Below, in pieces: positions 1 to 8,576 of a stretch of DNA of 57,307 nucleotides. The number at the start of each line of letters is the position of its first letter. The stretch's first letter is position 1. The position numbers were made by a program, and so were the translations under genes. The notes beneath the pieces were generated by a model. That model was given only the letters and a program-made list of their open reading frames with translations. It ran no database searches and had not been told where the DNA came from. Origin of the DNA: Priestia megaterium (GTDB lineage Bacteria; Bacillota; Bacilli; Bacillales; Bacillaceae_H); contig VTEF01000002.1 in NCBI GenBank assembly GCA_008180335.1, positions 797,308 to 854,614 on the forward strand. Reading direction: 5' to 3'.

Positions 1-533
1 TGCTAAACTCTGTCTTAATAATTTTAAAGGTTGCTTCTGCCACGGCGTTATCGTAAGGGCAGCCTTTCATACTTAACGATCGCTTGATCTGGAACGCTTC
101 TAGCACTTCGTCAATAATTTTATTTTTAAATTCATTCCCACGGTCTGTGTGGAAATATTGAATCTTTCGCAAGTCCTTCTTAATGGAAGCAAAGGCACGA
201 TACACAAGGGCTTCGTCTTTGTTTGGACCTGTACTATAACCGATGATTTCTCGATTAAAGAGATCGACAAATACACATATATAGTGCCAGTTTTTATCGA
301 CTCTTACATATGTTAAATCACTGACCATCACGGCCATTTCCTTTTCTTGATGAAAGGCTCGATTGCCTTTGTTTTGTTCAACAGATTCATTACACTTTGT
401 CGAATGAGGTTTAAATTGAGAGACTGTATAAGAAGAGACTAACTCTTGTTCTTTCATAATCCGACCAATTCGGCGCCTAGAAATGATAAATCCTTTCTTT
501 TTTAAGTTCACCTTGATTTTACGAGTACCATAG
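1..533 (-). mobile_element. IS3-family transposase orfB fragment
   Basis: The minus strand encodes the middle of an IS3-family OrfB integrase (DDE): the reading includes SDLTYV, FVDLFNREIIGYS and FHTDRGNEFKN, with the catalytic Asp residues. It is nearly identical to the copy at 21275-21808; I see one base difference near position 271. The window edge cuts its 3' part. Similarity stops at about 533, where unrelated sequence of a secreted-protein gene begins, so the 5' part of orfB, all of orfA and the element's terminal repeat are missing on this side. It is a partial, non-functional element here. Confidence 0.9.
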
Positions 534-719
534 TTTTACTGACTTAAATGAGGAATATTCTTCATACTTCACGACAGTTCCGTCTGAAGCTATTAAATCA
601 TATGGATGTTCTTTGTTGTTAGAAGATTTGTTTACTGTAGAGTTTTCTTGTACTTGTGCAAAACCTGTCATGGGGCTTAAACATAGAAGAAAAACGAGCA
701 AGAATGATCATTTCTTCAT
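534..719 (-). pseudogene. Truncated secreted-protein gene with early stop
   Basis: Reading from an ATG at 719 behind an AAGGGG ribosome site gives Met-Lys-Lys and then a TGA at codon 4. The same frame continues as a typical export signal (SFLLVFLLCLSPMTGFAQ) and about 35 residues of mature protein before it runs into the IS3 fragment. The gene is therefore broken twice, by a nonsense codon after the third residue and by loss of its 3' part at the IS junction. The family is not recognisable from the remaining residues. A TTG further inside the frame could restart translation, but the protein would still end in transposase sequence. Confidence 0.6.
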
Positions 720-795
720 TTTTAACCCCTTCTTAAATTGTAATAAAATTACAAATATGCTAGTAGATTGGTGAATTTTATAATATTCAATACTA

Positions 796-1173
796 CTATT
801 TTATAATCTCAAATTTAAGTATTTTAGACCTAGGTGGATTAGATTCTCTAATATAATCGTACCATATTCTTACTTTTAAACCTGATTGTAAAAGCCTTTG
901 ATACTCTTCTTTATTAGTTGAAAATATATACACTTCACTATACTTGTCTATTAATTGCTGTGTTGATAGATTACTAATCTCCTTGATATTAATATCAGTG
1001 TTACTAATAACTAAATAATTACCATCCTTAAGTTCTTTTACTCGACCTTCCACAACCTTTTTATCACTAATTTTGTTTTCAGGTAAAATTTCTTTTGAGG
1101 ATTTGCTTTCACAACTAGTTAATCCAAATGAAATTTGCAAGAGGAATATACTCATAAAAAGTAATTTCATCAT
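796..1173 (-). CDS. Small predicted lipoprotein
   Basis: The product of about 125 residues starts MMKLLFMSIFLLQISFGLTSC, a short signal peptide ending in a lipobox (LTSC), so it should be lipidated and anchored outside the membrane. The mature part is rich in Lys, Glu, Ser and Ile and looks like a small beta-rich domain (for example VVEGRVKELKDGNYLVIS). I chose the ATG at 1173 because an AGAGGTG site lies 6 bases upstream; an in-frame ATG at 1200 lies further out without a ribosome site. It stands alone beside the truncated secreted-protein gene. I do not recognise the family; the length and lipobox make a real gene likely. Confidence 0.7.
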   Translation of the reverse strand: MMKLLFMSIFLLQISFGLTSCESKSSKEILPENKISDKKVVEGRVKELKDGNYLVISNTDINIKEISNLSTQQLIDKYSEVYIFSTNKEEYQRLLQSGLKVRIWYDYIRESNPPRSKILKFEIIK

Positions 1174-1346
1174 TTTCATCACCTCTATATAGGAAAACAT
1201 CTTTTAATATATGCATAAAGGGGCTATTGGATTAATTTATTAACTGACTTATATATATTTATATTGCTTTTATTTCCAATGTAAAAGAGATCTTAACTTA
1301 TTTTAGTTTACATAATCGTTGTTAATCGGAAGTCGATAAAAAAAAT

Positions 1347-1391
1347 GACCCTCGAATTCGGGCAAAATTGCTCAAATTTGAGGGTTTTTAG
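1347..1391 (+). terminator. Hairpin with U-tract
   Basis: Arms CCCTCGAATT and AATTTGAGGG enclose 14 bases, followed by GTTTTTAG. There is no intact gene just upstream on the plus strand, so it may be the leftover terminator of a lost gene or act on the opposite strand. Confidence 0.5.
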
Positions 1392-1489
1392 TTTGGGAAA
1401 TGCTTAAATATTAAGTTGATAATATAAAATTACAATCTCTTATTTTCTCACGTTTTCTTTAGATTTCCTTACTATGAAGAGCTAAATCT

Positions 1490-1714
1490 CTTTATACAGA
1501 AGAAGAGGAAAAGTGGTTAGGCCAAGTAATAGAATATTATATGATTCAAAATGGGATGTATAGTCCAAATTCCAACGAAAACAATGGTTAATGGTTTTTT
1601 ATAAATCAACTTACTTCACATTCCGCAAACCCTTATGAAGTGGCGGCGGCATTAAAGCGTATGGCAGAGCTGAACCTGTGTTTTGAAAAGGGAAACGGGC
1701 GCTTTAATTATTAA
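1490..1714 (+). pseudogene. Decayed gene remnant
   Basis: Two stretches read like real protein but in pieces: LYTEEEEKWLGQVIEYYMIQ and on to a TAA at 1591, then after a frame change PYEVAAALKRMAELNLCFEKG to a TAA at 1714. The second piece has noticeably more G+C than its surroundings. A strong intrinsic terminator follows at 1728. Together these suggest the 3' end of a gene that has lost its start and its frame. The family is not recognised. The rest of 1201-2045 holds two terminators and one small minus-strand reading frame. Confidence 0.4.
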
Positions 1715-1727
1715 GAAAAACGGACAT

Positions 1728-1772
1728 AATAGAGGTCGGTACTTAAGATTGATGAGCCGACCTCTATTTATT
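1728..1772 (+). terminator. Intrinsic terminator after gene remnant
   Basis: Perfect 12-base arms (AATAGAGGTCGG and CCGACCTCTATT) enclose a 17-base loop and are followed by TATTTATT. It fits the end of the decayed gene just upstream. Confidence 0.75.
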
Positions 1773-1811
1773 GTAAGTAGCTCTTTTTTCCACATGACCT
1801 AAAAGTTGCAC

Positions 1812-1949
1812 TTATTCTGTGCTGCTGCTTTCTTTGTTTTCTTTTTTAGAAGGAGTGCCTTTAAACATGTGATAGTATGTGAATGCCAGGCATGCTGCGC
1901 CCGCTAAGCTGCAAAAGTATTTTAAAAAGCGGATTGTATCGATTGGAAT
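1812..1949 (-). CDS. Small membrane protein with non-standard start
   Basis: An open frame of 45 codons reads IPIDTIRFLKYFCSLAG, a hydrophobic stretch, YYHMFKGTP and a charged tail KKENKESSSTE, which is the layout of a single-pass small membrane protein with a basic/acidic cytoplasmic or exported tail. A very good GGGAGGT ribosome site lies immediately upstream, but the codons at usable distance are ATT (1949) and ATC (1943); there is no ATG, GTG or TTG before the hydrophobic part. Either initiation uses a rare codon or the start codon has been lost by mutation. No family was recognised. Confidence 0.4.
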   Translation of the reverse strand: MPIDTIRFLKYFCSLAGAACLAFTYYHMFKGTPSKKENKESSSTE

Positions 1950-2022
1950 TACCTCCCGTTAAGGTCGTTATGCCTATTGTGTACAGTTTCATGGAGTTTA
2001 TTAAAAAAAAATGAGGATAAAT

Positions 2023-2047
2023 AAAAAAGGCTTGCTTAGCCTTTTTT
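2023..2047 (-). terminator. Intrinsic terminator
   Basis: AAAAAAGGCT, a 5-base loop and AGCCTTTTTT form a hairpin that can end transcription on the minus strand right at the stop codon of the membrane-anchored protein beginning at 2540. Confidence 0.75.
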
Positions 2048-2540
2048 ATAGTTCATATGGTTCTTGAAGCGTGAGATGAGGATGATCGTCTTCGATACCA
2101 AGATGTTTATTCAGTTGTTTTTTCATTAAATCATACTGGTAAATAAGGTGGAATTGATTTTTCTTTGGCGTTACACAGCAAATGTATGTATCTTGTCCAT
2201 TTTTATCGATAAAATGGATTTTTAGTTCACCAAAATAACGCTGAACAGGACCTCCGTGCACACCTTTTTCATTCTTAATGAGCTTGGCAAAGTCAGCCCG
2301 GTGCACGCGTTCGAAAGGAATAATGGCAACTTGATTAATAATGAGGTGCTGATCAAACATCTCAATTTTTGAAATGGCAATCTGGTCGATACCTTCTGCA
2401 AATTTAACATGTCCATTTACAGAAATAATCGGTTTAAGATCATCTACTGTATGTGAGTGATTTTGTTTTTTAAGAAAAAATAAGCTGACAATAAGACCTA
2501 ATCCAAACAAGCTGAGAACGATAATTGTAGCAAGATTCAC
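2046..2540 (-). CDS. Membrane-anchored hypothetical protein
   Basis: The product of about 164 residues has one N-terminal membrane segment (NLATIIVLSLFGLGLIVSLF) and a soluble domain of mixed strands that ends near HPHLTLQEPYEL. I place the start at the GTG at 2540, 11 bases from an AGGAGG site; the further upstream GTG at 2552 overlaps that site. The soluble part contains short repeated hydrophobic strands and no catalytic motif that I can name. It is a single gene with its own terminator. The role is unknown; a membrane-tethered regulatory or stress protein is only a guess. Confidence 0.6.
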   Translation of the reverse strand: MNLATIIVLSLFGLGLIVSLFFLKKQNHSHTVDDLKPIISVNGHVKFAEGIDQIAISKIEMFDQHLIINQVAIIPFERVHRADFAKLIKNEKGVHGGPVQRYFGELKIHFIDKNGQDTYICCVTPKKNQFHLIYQYDLMKKQLNKHLGIEDDHPHLTLQEPYEL

Positions 2541-2938
2541 CTTGCATTCCACCTCCTAAATGTAGTTGTAAATCCTTCTTTTAACAGGTAAGCTGTCAAA
2601 ATGATGAGAAGCAAAAACCAGTAGATAACAAAAATATAACAATATTACAATTTAAGTATACGTTCGACAATATAAGCCGATAATCCTTCTTTCTATGACT
2701 GTTTTCTGACAAAAGAAGCAAATGGCTTTTCTAATTGACTAGTAGTCAGTTACAATTTAAGTAGAACGTACCAACAATATATGATTATATAAGCTAAACT
2801 ATTGAATTTTCATTTTCTAATCTCTAGGTACTTTCTCATATTTTTGATGTTGTTACAGATTTTACACATATTTTCAACCTTTTATCGTGTATAATCTCTT
2901 TTGTGCAACAGGATATACATAAAGGTGTAAGGAGGCAC

Positions 2939-3349
2939 ATGGAATTGTCTTTAGCAGCAAAAAAGATCTTATTATTATTTTTACTCGTTGTTTGTGTGGG
3001 ACTGCTTTTATTTCAGTTTGTGAATCGTTCATTGGTTCCAACGTCCGATCAAGCTCAAGAAACGCTTAATAAATTGCCAGAAAAAGAAACCGTGAAAGAA
3101 CAGATAGAGGGACAAGATGATAAACGAAAATATCGAGTTTACTATATTACCATTGATAAAATTGAAGACGGGCGTTATCACGGTACAACAAAAGAAGGGA
3201 CGGGAATTTCCTTTTTAGAAGAAAAGGTGAATGAATCGCTGCCAAAAGGATTAAAAGAAGGGGATATCGTCAAAGCTTATTTTGATTTAGAGTTCAGTAC
3301 AAACGGATTGATGAAAGTAGAAAAGGTAGACGAGATTCCAAAGGATTAA
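2939..3349 (+). CDS. Membrane-anchored hypothetical protein
   Basis: The start at 2939 follows TAAGGAGG by three bases. Residues 7-25 form a membrane anchor (ILLLFLLVVCVGLLLFQF); the rest, about 110 residues, is an extracytoplasmic domain with strands such as YRVYYITIDKIEDGRY and a C-terminal VKAYFDLEF segment, which looks like an OB or small beta-barrel fold. A TATAAT-like box lies at 2890-2895 upstream and a perfect terminator follows. This kind of anchored beta domain is common in Bacillus as an uncharacterised protein; no function can be assigned. Confidence 0.65.
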   Translation: MELSLAAKKILLLFLLVVCVGLLLFQFVNRSLVPTSDQAQETLNKLPEKETVKEQIEGQDDKRKYRVYYITIDKIEDGRYHGTTKEGTGISFLEEKVNESLPKGLKEGDIVKAYFDLEFSTNGLMKVEKVDEIPKD

Positions 3350-3376
3350 GAGCTCAAATTAATTGAGCTCTTTTTT
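3350..3376 (+). terminator. Intrinsic terminator
   Basis: AGAGCTC, a 9-base AT loop, GAGCTCT and a run of T directly after the stop codon. Confidence 0.85.
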
Positions 3377-3528
3377 ATATTATCGCCATTTCTTGCAAAA
3401 GAAATCCTCTACATACTTTCATTATATGGTAAAGTATACAATATAATCTAGTGTAAGCATCAGCAGGAACAAAGCCACCGTGTTTACTAGATTACAATCG
3501 AGATCTGCTTAAAGAGAGGAGAAAAGAT

Positions 3529-4536
3529 ATGGCGTTTATAATTGTGATGACCGCTATCATTATTGCTATTATTATTGTAAAATCATTTAATCGTCCTCGG
3601 CGTTCAGCACTATATCACCGAGAGCTGCCAAGTCAATTGGGTGTAATTGAAGGAGAAGGGTTTGAGAACATTGTTACAGCCCTTGAGTCTTCTTTAACAA
3701 CTTCATATATTGAACAAGTGAAGGCAAGGATGAAGAAAGAGTATCCCCATATACAACCGCATGAGCTGGATTGGGCTTTATTTGAATTAAAGCGGTATTT
3801 TGTAATGAATGCTATTTTAAGAGAAGTGCCAATGTTTAGTTCCAAAGTAGATGATGTATGGCACGAGATGATTATGTATACCAAGGACTATGAACAGTTC
3901 ACGACACGATTTTTGGGCAGGTTTTTGCATCATCAGCCTAATGCGGACAAAACTCCAACACCGCAGACAAATAAACGAGCATTTTTTGATTGGGTATATG
4001 CCCATTTGTTTGATGTAAAGGATAATAGCCGTTTATTATGGGGCAGATTCTTTCAGCATCCATTAGATTCCGAAGTGATAAATGATTTCACTCATTTATC
4101 AGAAGACGAATTATTAATGAAATATTTTTCTTCCAATGAAAAGTGGGAGGAACAGAAGCGTAAATTAATTCGTGAATTTAAGGACGAAATAGGTCACGCT
4201 GCAACATTCAAAAAAGAAAATCCATCACATAAATTTAAAAAGTCAGCGAAAGAAAGAGAATTTACCCATGCGGTGTTATTTCAAGCATTTATGTTTTATT
4301 CGATTTATGAGTACGAAGATTATTCTTATTATATGGATGAATTACTGCTAAGAAGACCAGAACAAGGAGATGGCGGGGCTTATTACAGCGGTTATGCATG
4401 CTCAAGCCCAATCGATGATCATCCTAAGCATGGACATGGGGGAAATGATTATCACGATTCAGGGTTTGACTCAGGAGGAGATAGCGGCTCTAGTTGTTCC
4501 AGCTCCAGCTGCGGAAGCGGGTGCGGCAGTTCATAA
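3529..4536 (+). CDS. GRDP-like protein with Cys/Ser/Gly-rich tail
   Basis: The 335-residue protein begins with a membrane segment (residues 2-18, rich in Ile and Val). The segment around VDDVWHEMIMYTKDYEQFTTRFLGRFLHH resembles the signature of glycine-rich domain-containing proteins (PF07173-like): the WHEMI and FLGRFLHH elements are typical. The C-terminus, after about residue 280, is a low-complexity stretch of Gly, Asp, His and finally alternating Ser, Cys and Gly. Such tails often bind metal or coordinate cysteines outside the membrane, but this is inference. An AGAGAGGAG site lies 11 bases before the ATG. It stands alone between terminators. Confidence 0.65.
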   Translation: MAFIIVMTAIIIAIIIVKSFNRPRRSALYHRELPSQLGVIEGEGFENIVTALESSLTTSYIEQVKARMKKEYPHIQPHELDWALFELKRYFVMNAILREVPMFSSKVDDVWHEMIMYTKDYEQFTTRFLGRFLHHQPNADKTPTPQTNKRAFFDWVYAHLFDVKDNSRLLWGRFFQHPLDSEVINDFTHLSEDELLMKYFSSNEKWEEQKRKLIREFKDEIGHAATFKKENPSHKFKKSAKEREFTHAVLFQAFMFYSIYEYEDYSYYMDELLLRRPEQGDGGAYYSGYACSSPIDDHPKHGHGGNDYHDSGFDSGGDSGSSCSSSSCGSGCGSS

Positions 4537-4694
4537 TTCGAACGGAATTTTTGAAAAATTATAATAGATGTATTGACAGATAAATTAATATTCGCTAAAA
4601 TTACAAACTGTATATCGATGTCTACAAATTTCGACAATATACTCGTCTCATGGAAGGGGCGGGTTTTATTTTTGCAAAAGGAGCATTCGTATTA

Positions 4695-5999
4695 ATGAAA
4701 CAATTATCCGTTAAAGAAATTATCGTGATCGGCTTTATGCTGTTTGCATTGTTCTTTGGCGCTGGGAATCTTATTTTTCCTCCTTTTTTAGGACAAGAAG
4801 CAGGGACATCATTTTGGCCTGCGATGGTTGGCTTTATTTTAACTGGTGTTGGGCTGCCTATTATCGGTGTTATTGCAATTGCCTCTGTCGACAACGGGGT
4901 ACAAGCTTTAAGCAGCCGGGTTCATCCTATTTTTGGCGTCGTTTTTACCACAGTCTTGTATTTAATGATTGGTCCATTTATGGGCATTCCGCGAGGAGCG
5001 AATGTTGCGTATGAAATGGGAGTTGCTCCATTCTTAGGCTCGCAAGCAAGCGAAATAGCATTAGTCATTTTTTCGGTCTTATTTTTCGGCCTTGTATACT
5101 GGTTAAGCTTAAACCCGACAAAACTTGTCGATCGAATCGGAAGTTTGCTAACGCCATTTTTACTGGTTACAATCGGCTTACTTGGACTGGCAAGCTTTGT
5201 AAAACTTGATTCTGCCTTTGGGTATGTACACGAAAAATATCAAGAAGCACCTTTTTTTACAGGGTTTATGGAAGGGTATTTAACGATGGATACCATTGCT
5301 TCATTAGCCTTTGGGATTGTCGTGATTACAGCGATTAAAGAAAAGGGGATTTCTTCTAAAAAAGCGATTGTGACGATTACTGCTAAAGCCGGTGCGATTG
5401 CCGGAGCTGCGCTGTGCAGTGTTTATGTCTTAATCGGAGTGCTAGGAGCGAAAATGGGCGCAGCCAAAACGTTTGAAAACGGCGGAGAACTCTTGACAAC
5501 TGCTGCCGAACAGTTTTACGGTTCAGTAGGGATTGTGCTATTAGGTTTAACGGTTGCTGTTGCATGCTTTACAACATGTGTAGGATTAATAACCGCATGC
5601 AGCCAATATTTTCAAACACTATTGCCAACGGTAACTTATCAGAAAATTGTCACAATCGTGACAGTTATAAGTTTTATACTAGCAAACGTTGGATTAAATC
5701 AGATTATTGCCTTTTCAGTTCCTGTACTAACAATGATTTATCCATTAACGATTATGCTTGTAATCTTATCTTTTTTTCATAAGCGATATCAAGGCTTAAA
5801 CGTCATTTATATTACAACCCTTACCTTAACAGGGATTGTTAGTATTTACGACGGTTTTGTCCATTTAGGCCTGCCGTCTATTTTTTCATGGCTGCCTTTT
5901 TACGAACAAGGCCTAGGATGGGTAATGCCTGCTTTACTTGGAGTTGTCATTGGAATCATTGTTACACGAATTAAAATAACGATGATTTATTTATCGTAA
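4695..5999 (+). CDS. brnQ: Branched-chain amino acid carrier BrnQ
   Basis: The 434-residue protein is a 12-segment membrane carrier of the LIVCS family (cation-coupled uptake of leucine, isoleucine and valine). It begins with the family hallmark FALFFGAGNLIFPP and continues with GVGLPIIGVIAIA, repeated hydrophobic segments and a C-terminal membrane hairpin. Length fits the family (about 430-450). I chose the ATG at 4695 behind AAAGGAG; the frame is open further upstream without support. There is no T-box-like structure in the short upstream gap. The adjacent relic of a cupin regulator may once have controlled it. Confidence 0.92.
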   Translation: MKQLSVKEIIVIGFMLFALFFGAGNLIFPPFLGQEAGTSFWPAMVGFILTGVGLPIIGVIAIASVDNGVQALSSRVHPIFGVVFTTVLYLMIGPFMGIPRGANVAYEMGVAPFLGSQASEIALVIFSVLFFGLVYWLSLNPTKLVDRIGSLLTPFLLVTIGLLGLASFVKLDSAFGYVHEKYQEAPFFTGFMEGYLTMDTIASLAFGIVVITAIKEKGISSKKAIVTITAKAGAIAGAALCSVYVLIGVLGAKMGAAKTFENGGELLTTAAEQFYGSVGIVLLGLTVAVACFTTCVGLITACSQYFQTLLPTVTYQKIVTIVTVISFILANVGLNQIIAFSVPVLTMIYPLTIMLVILSFFHKRYQGLNVIYITTLTLTGIVSIYDGFVHLGLPSIFSWLPFYEQGLGWVMPALLGVVIGIIVTRIKITMIYLS

Positions 6000-6086
6000 T
6001 CGTTTAGTTTAATTGTCGGAATATTTTTTAAAAACAAATAGCAAAAAGAGCGGCAGCAGGCTTGCTTTAAAAGCACCAAAAACTAA

Positions 6087-6128
6087 AACACACGGGGATT
6101 ATGAGTAAAATTCACCGTGTGTTTTTTT
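6087..6128 (+). terminator. Intrinsic terminator of brnQ
   Basis: AACACACGG and CCGTGTGTT are perfect arms around a 19-base loop, followed by seven T. Confidence 0.85.
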
Positions 6129-6229
6129 GATTATAACTGTATCTTTAACGCAAAGTTCCACCGTTAAAACTTGATCAAAATTTATACTGTGGCAATGTAA
6201 GAATCACTCTTGTTCAAAAATCGAGTTGT

Positions 6230-6411
6230 TTAAGCTGGATAATAGATGATCATACTTAGCCGAGTTAATGTTCCCCCTGAATTATGATAGGTGTGGGGTC
6301 TGTCAGCTTTAAATCTAATAGAATCACCGCTTCTTATAGTAGATTCATCATCATTTATACGTACAGTTAGTTCTCCTTCAAAAGTTCTTAGCAAAGTATA
6401 GAAATCTGTTT
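6230..6411 (-). pseudogene. Remnant of XRE-cupin regulator (C-terminal cupin)
   Basis: The minus strand from 6411 to a TAA at 6230 reads as the cupin half of PuuR-like regulators: FEGELTVRINDDESTIRSGD, then FKADRPHTYHNSGG and a typical end in IIYYPA. Upstream in the same frame a stop appears immediately and no HTH part is found, so only the ligand-binding end survives. Such regulators often lie beside amino-acid transporter genes, which fits its place next to brnQ. The remainder of the gap to 6680 shows one weak hairpin (about 6563-6593) and nothing else I can support. Confidence 0.75.
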
Positions 6412-6685
6412 AATGTAATTATAGCCTTGTTATTAGTGTATAGTGCCGTTTCGATTCTTGTAGAATAACACAGTTTTTTTCTTTAATGAACGGGCATTTT
6501 AGAAGAAGAGTCACAGAAATAATGCACCTTTTTATAAAAGATACTTCAGATCTATAAGCAAAGAATCCGTTTTTTAAATGGGTTCTTTTTAAGAAATATC
6601 AGTTTGTGCGCCAGTGTTACTCAAACATGATGTAAAAGCGATAATAATAACCATTTTCTTATGAAAATGGAGCTGCATCATTTTA

Positions 6686-6741
6686 TTGACAAAAGTAAGG
6701 TAAATCAACTAACATAAAAAGTGAGTAATCACTCACTTTTT
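6686..6741 (+). promoter_or_regulatory. Promoter and TetR-type operator of ABC efflux operon
   Basis: TTGACA (6686-6691) and TAACAT (6710-6715) are spaced by 18 bases. Overlapping the start point is an 11-base inverted repeat, AAAAAGTGAGT - AATC - ACTCACTTTTT (6716-6741), with the GTGAGT/ACTCAC core typical of TetR/AcrR operators. The third gene of the operon encodes a TetR-family regulator, so autogenous repression is the natural reading. Confidence 0.8.
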
Positions 6742-6761
6742 ATGTTTGGGAGGTATTGTAA

Positions 6762-7484
6762 ATGAGCGTGAGTATTGCAATTGACAATGTGAGTAAGAGT
6801 TTCGGTAAAAAAGTGGTTTTAAATGAGATAGATTTAACGATTGAGAAGGGGCAAATATACGGATTTATCGGTCCTTCAGGTGCAGGAAAGACAACATTAG
6901 TAAAAATGATTGTTGGAATGGATACGCCTGACAGTGGAACCATTCATGTATTAAATGAAAAGATGCCCAATCTAGAACTGCTGCAAGATATCGGTTATAT
7001 GGCTCAATCGGATGCCTTGTACTCAGAGCTGACAGGTATTGAAAATCTTAAGTTCTTTGCGTCACTTTACAAGTTAAATAAGCAGGAAATGAAGCAGCGG
7101 ATTTCCTATGCTGCAGACTTAGTGAATTTATCTAATGAACTAAACAAAAAAGTAGCTGCTTACTCAGGGGGAATGAAACGTCGATTATCGCTTGCGATCG
7201 CTTTAATTCATAACCCTAAAATTCTTATCCTCGACGAGCCGACTGTTGGAATAGATCCTGAACTAAGATTGAACATTTGGAACGAATTATTGCGCTTAAA
7301 GAACGAAGATGGTAAAACCATTATTGTTACAACCCATGTGATGGATGAAGCCGAAAGATGTGATTATATAGCGATGGTCAGAGATGGCTGCATCTTAACC
7401 AGCGGCACGCCAAAAGAATTAAAAGCGATGTATAAAACTGACAGTTTTGATGAGGTATTCTTAGGTGCGGGGAGGAAAAAGTAA
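6762..7484 (+). CDS. ABC transporter ATP-binding protein
   Basis: The 240-residue subunit has Walker A GPSGAGKTT (about residues 37-45), Q-loop near MAQSDALYSELT, signature YSGGMKRR, Walker B LILDEPTVGIDP and the switch histidine in VTTHVMDEAERC. It belongs to the type that pairs with ABC-2 permeases (drug or lipid export). The ATG follows GGGAGG. Its stop overlaps the start of the permease gene by one base, indicating translational coupling. The substrate cannot be read from the sequence; TetR control by the third gene suggests inducible export of a toxic small molecule. Confidence 0.9.
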   Translation: MSVSIAIDNVSKSFGKKVVLNEIDLTIEKGQIYGFIGPSGAGKTTLVKMIVGMDTPDSGTIHVLNEKMPNLELLQDIGYMAQSDALYSELTGIENLKFFASLYKLNKQEMKQRISYAADLVNLSNELNKKVAAYSGGMKRRLSLAIALIHNPKILILDEPTVGIDPELRLNIWNELLRLKNEDGKTIIVTTHVMDEAERCDYIAMVRDGCILTSGTPKELKAMYKTDSFDEVFLGAGRKK

Positions 7485-8545
7485 TGAGAACATGGGCGCT
7501 GATTAAAAGAATTTGCCAGCAGATGCTGCGCGATAAACGAACATTGGCTTTATTGTTTGTCGCACCATTATTAATTTTGTCTCTTATGTATGTCTTATTT
7601 AATACAGAGGCAGTCGAACCTAAATTAGGGACAGTGAATATTGATCAAAACTTGATTGAAATATTAGAAGACGCAGAGATAAATGTTACGCAATACGAAA
7701 AAGTAACGAATGAGCAGGAAACGGTTGTTAAAGATGATCTTGACGGGTTGCTGCAAATGACTGATGGAAAATTTGAATTAACATTGCAAAACAGCGATCC
7801 TTCATCAGCAAAAGCATTAAAACTAAAAGTAAACCAAATAGCAGCATCATATGTTCAATCAAAGCTGATGAACAAAAAGATAGAAAAAATGGATGTGCTA
7901 GAAGAACCAATCGATACACACTATGTTTACGGAAATAGTGAAACGGTCTTCTTTGATGTGTTAAGTCCTATTTTAGTTGGCTTTTTTGTCTTCTTTTTTG
8001 TTTTTCTGATCTCAGGAATCGGTTTGTTAAAAGAGCGAACAACAGGCACATTGGAACGGTTGATGTCGACGCCTATCCGCAGGGGAGAAATAGTAGCTGC
8101 GTATTTAGTTGGATTTGGCATATTTGCTGTTATTCAAACCGTTATTGTCGTCTTGTTTTCAGTAACGGTACTAGATATGGTCATTGTAGGTTCTATATGG
8201 AATGTACTCTTGATTAATTTAATATTAGCGTTAGTTGCTCTATCTTTAGGAACGCTATTATCAGCATTTGCTGCATCGGAATTCCAAATGGTTCAATTTA
8301 TCCCGATAGCTGTTATACCTCAACTATTTTTTTCGGGCATTTTTCCGCTTGAAGGCATGGCAGATTGGCTGCAATCGATTGGGAAAATCATGCCTATCTA
8401 CTATGCAGCAGATGCTTTGAAAGGTGTTATGTATAAAGGGCAAAGCTTAGGTGAGGTTAGCGGAGATATTTTTGCACTATTTATTTTTGCAGCGATTTTC
8501 ATTACACTTAATGTATTCGCGTTGAAGCGTTACCGCAAATTATAG
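7484..8545 (+). CDS. ABC-2 type permease
   Basis: The 353-residue protein has an N-terminal membrane segment (residues 19-38), an extracytoplasmic domain of about 130 residues, then five hydrophobic segments from about residue 160 on, the arrangement of YhgE/DrrB-like ABC-2 permeases. The conserved cytoplasmic motif KERTTGTLERLMSTPI and the phrase FFSGIFPLEGM are characteristic. It should form the channel partner of the ATPase encoded immediately upstream. A 31-base gap separates it from the regulator. Confidence 0.9.
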   Translation: MRTWALIKRICQQMLRDKRTLALLFVAPLLILSLMYVLFNTEAVEPKLGTVNIDQNLIEILEDAEINVTQYEKVTNEQETVVKDDLDGLLQMTDGKFELTLQNSDPSSAKALKLKVNQIAASYVQSKLMNKKIEKMDVLEEPIDTHYVYGNSETVFFDVLSPILVGFFVFFFVFLISGIGLLKERTTGTLERLMSTPIRRGEIVAAYLVGFGIFAVIQTVIVVLFSVTVLDMVIVGSIWNVLLINLILALVALSLGTLLSAFAASEFQMVQFIPIAVIPQLFFSGIFPLEGMADWLQSIGKIMPIYYAADALKGVMYKGQSLGEVSGDIFALFIFAAIFITLNVFALKRYRKL

Positions 8546-8576
8546 TTTATTCAGATGGTGAAGGAAGTGGTCTTAA

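Noticed and set aside
4537-4694. Possible T-box or leader upstream of brnQ
   Set aside because: No specifier loop or T-box consensus and too short for a complete element.
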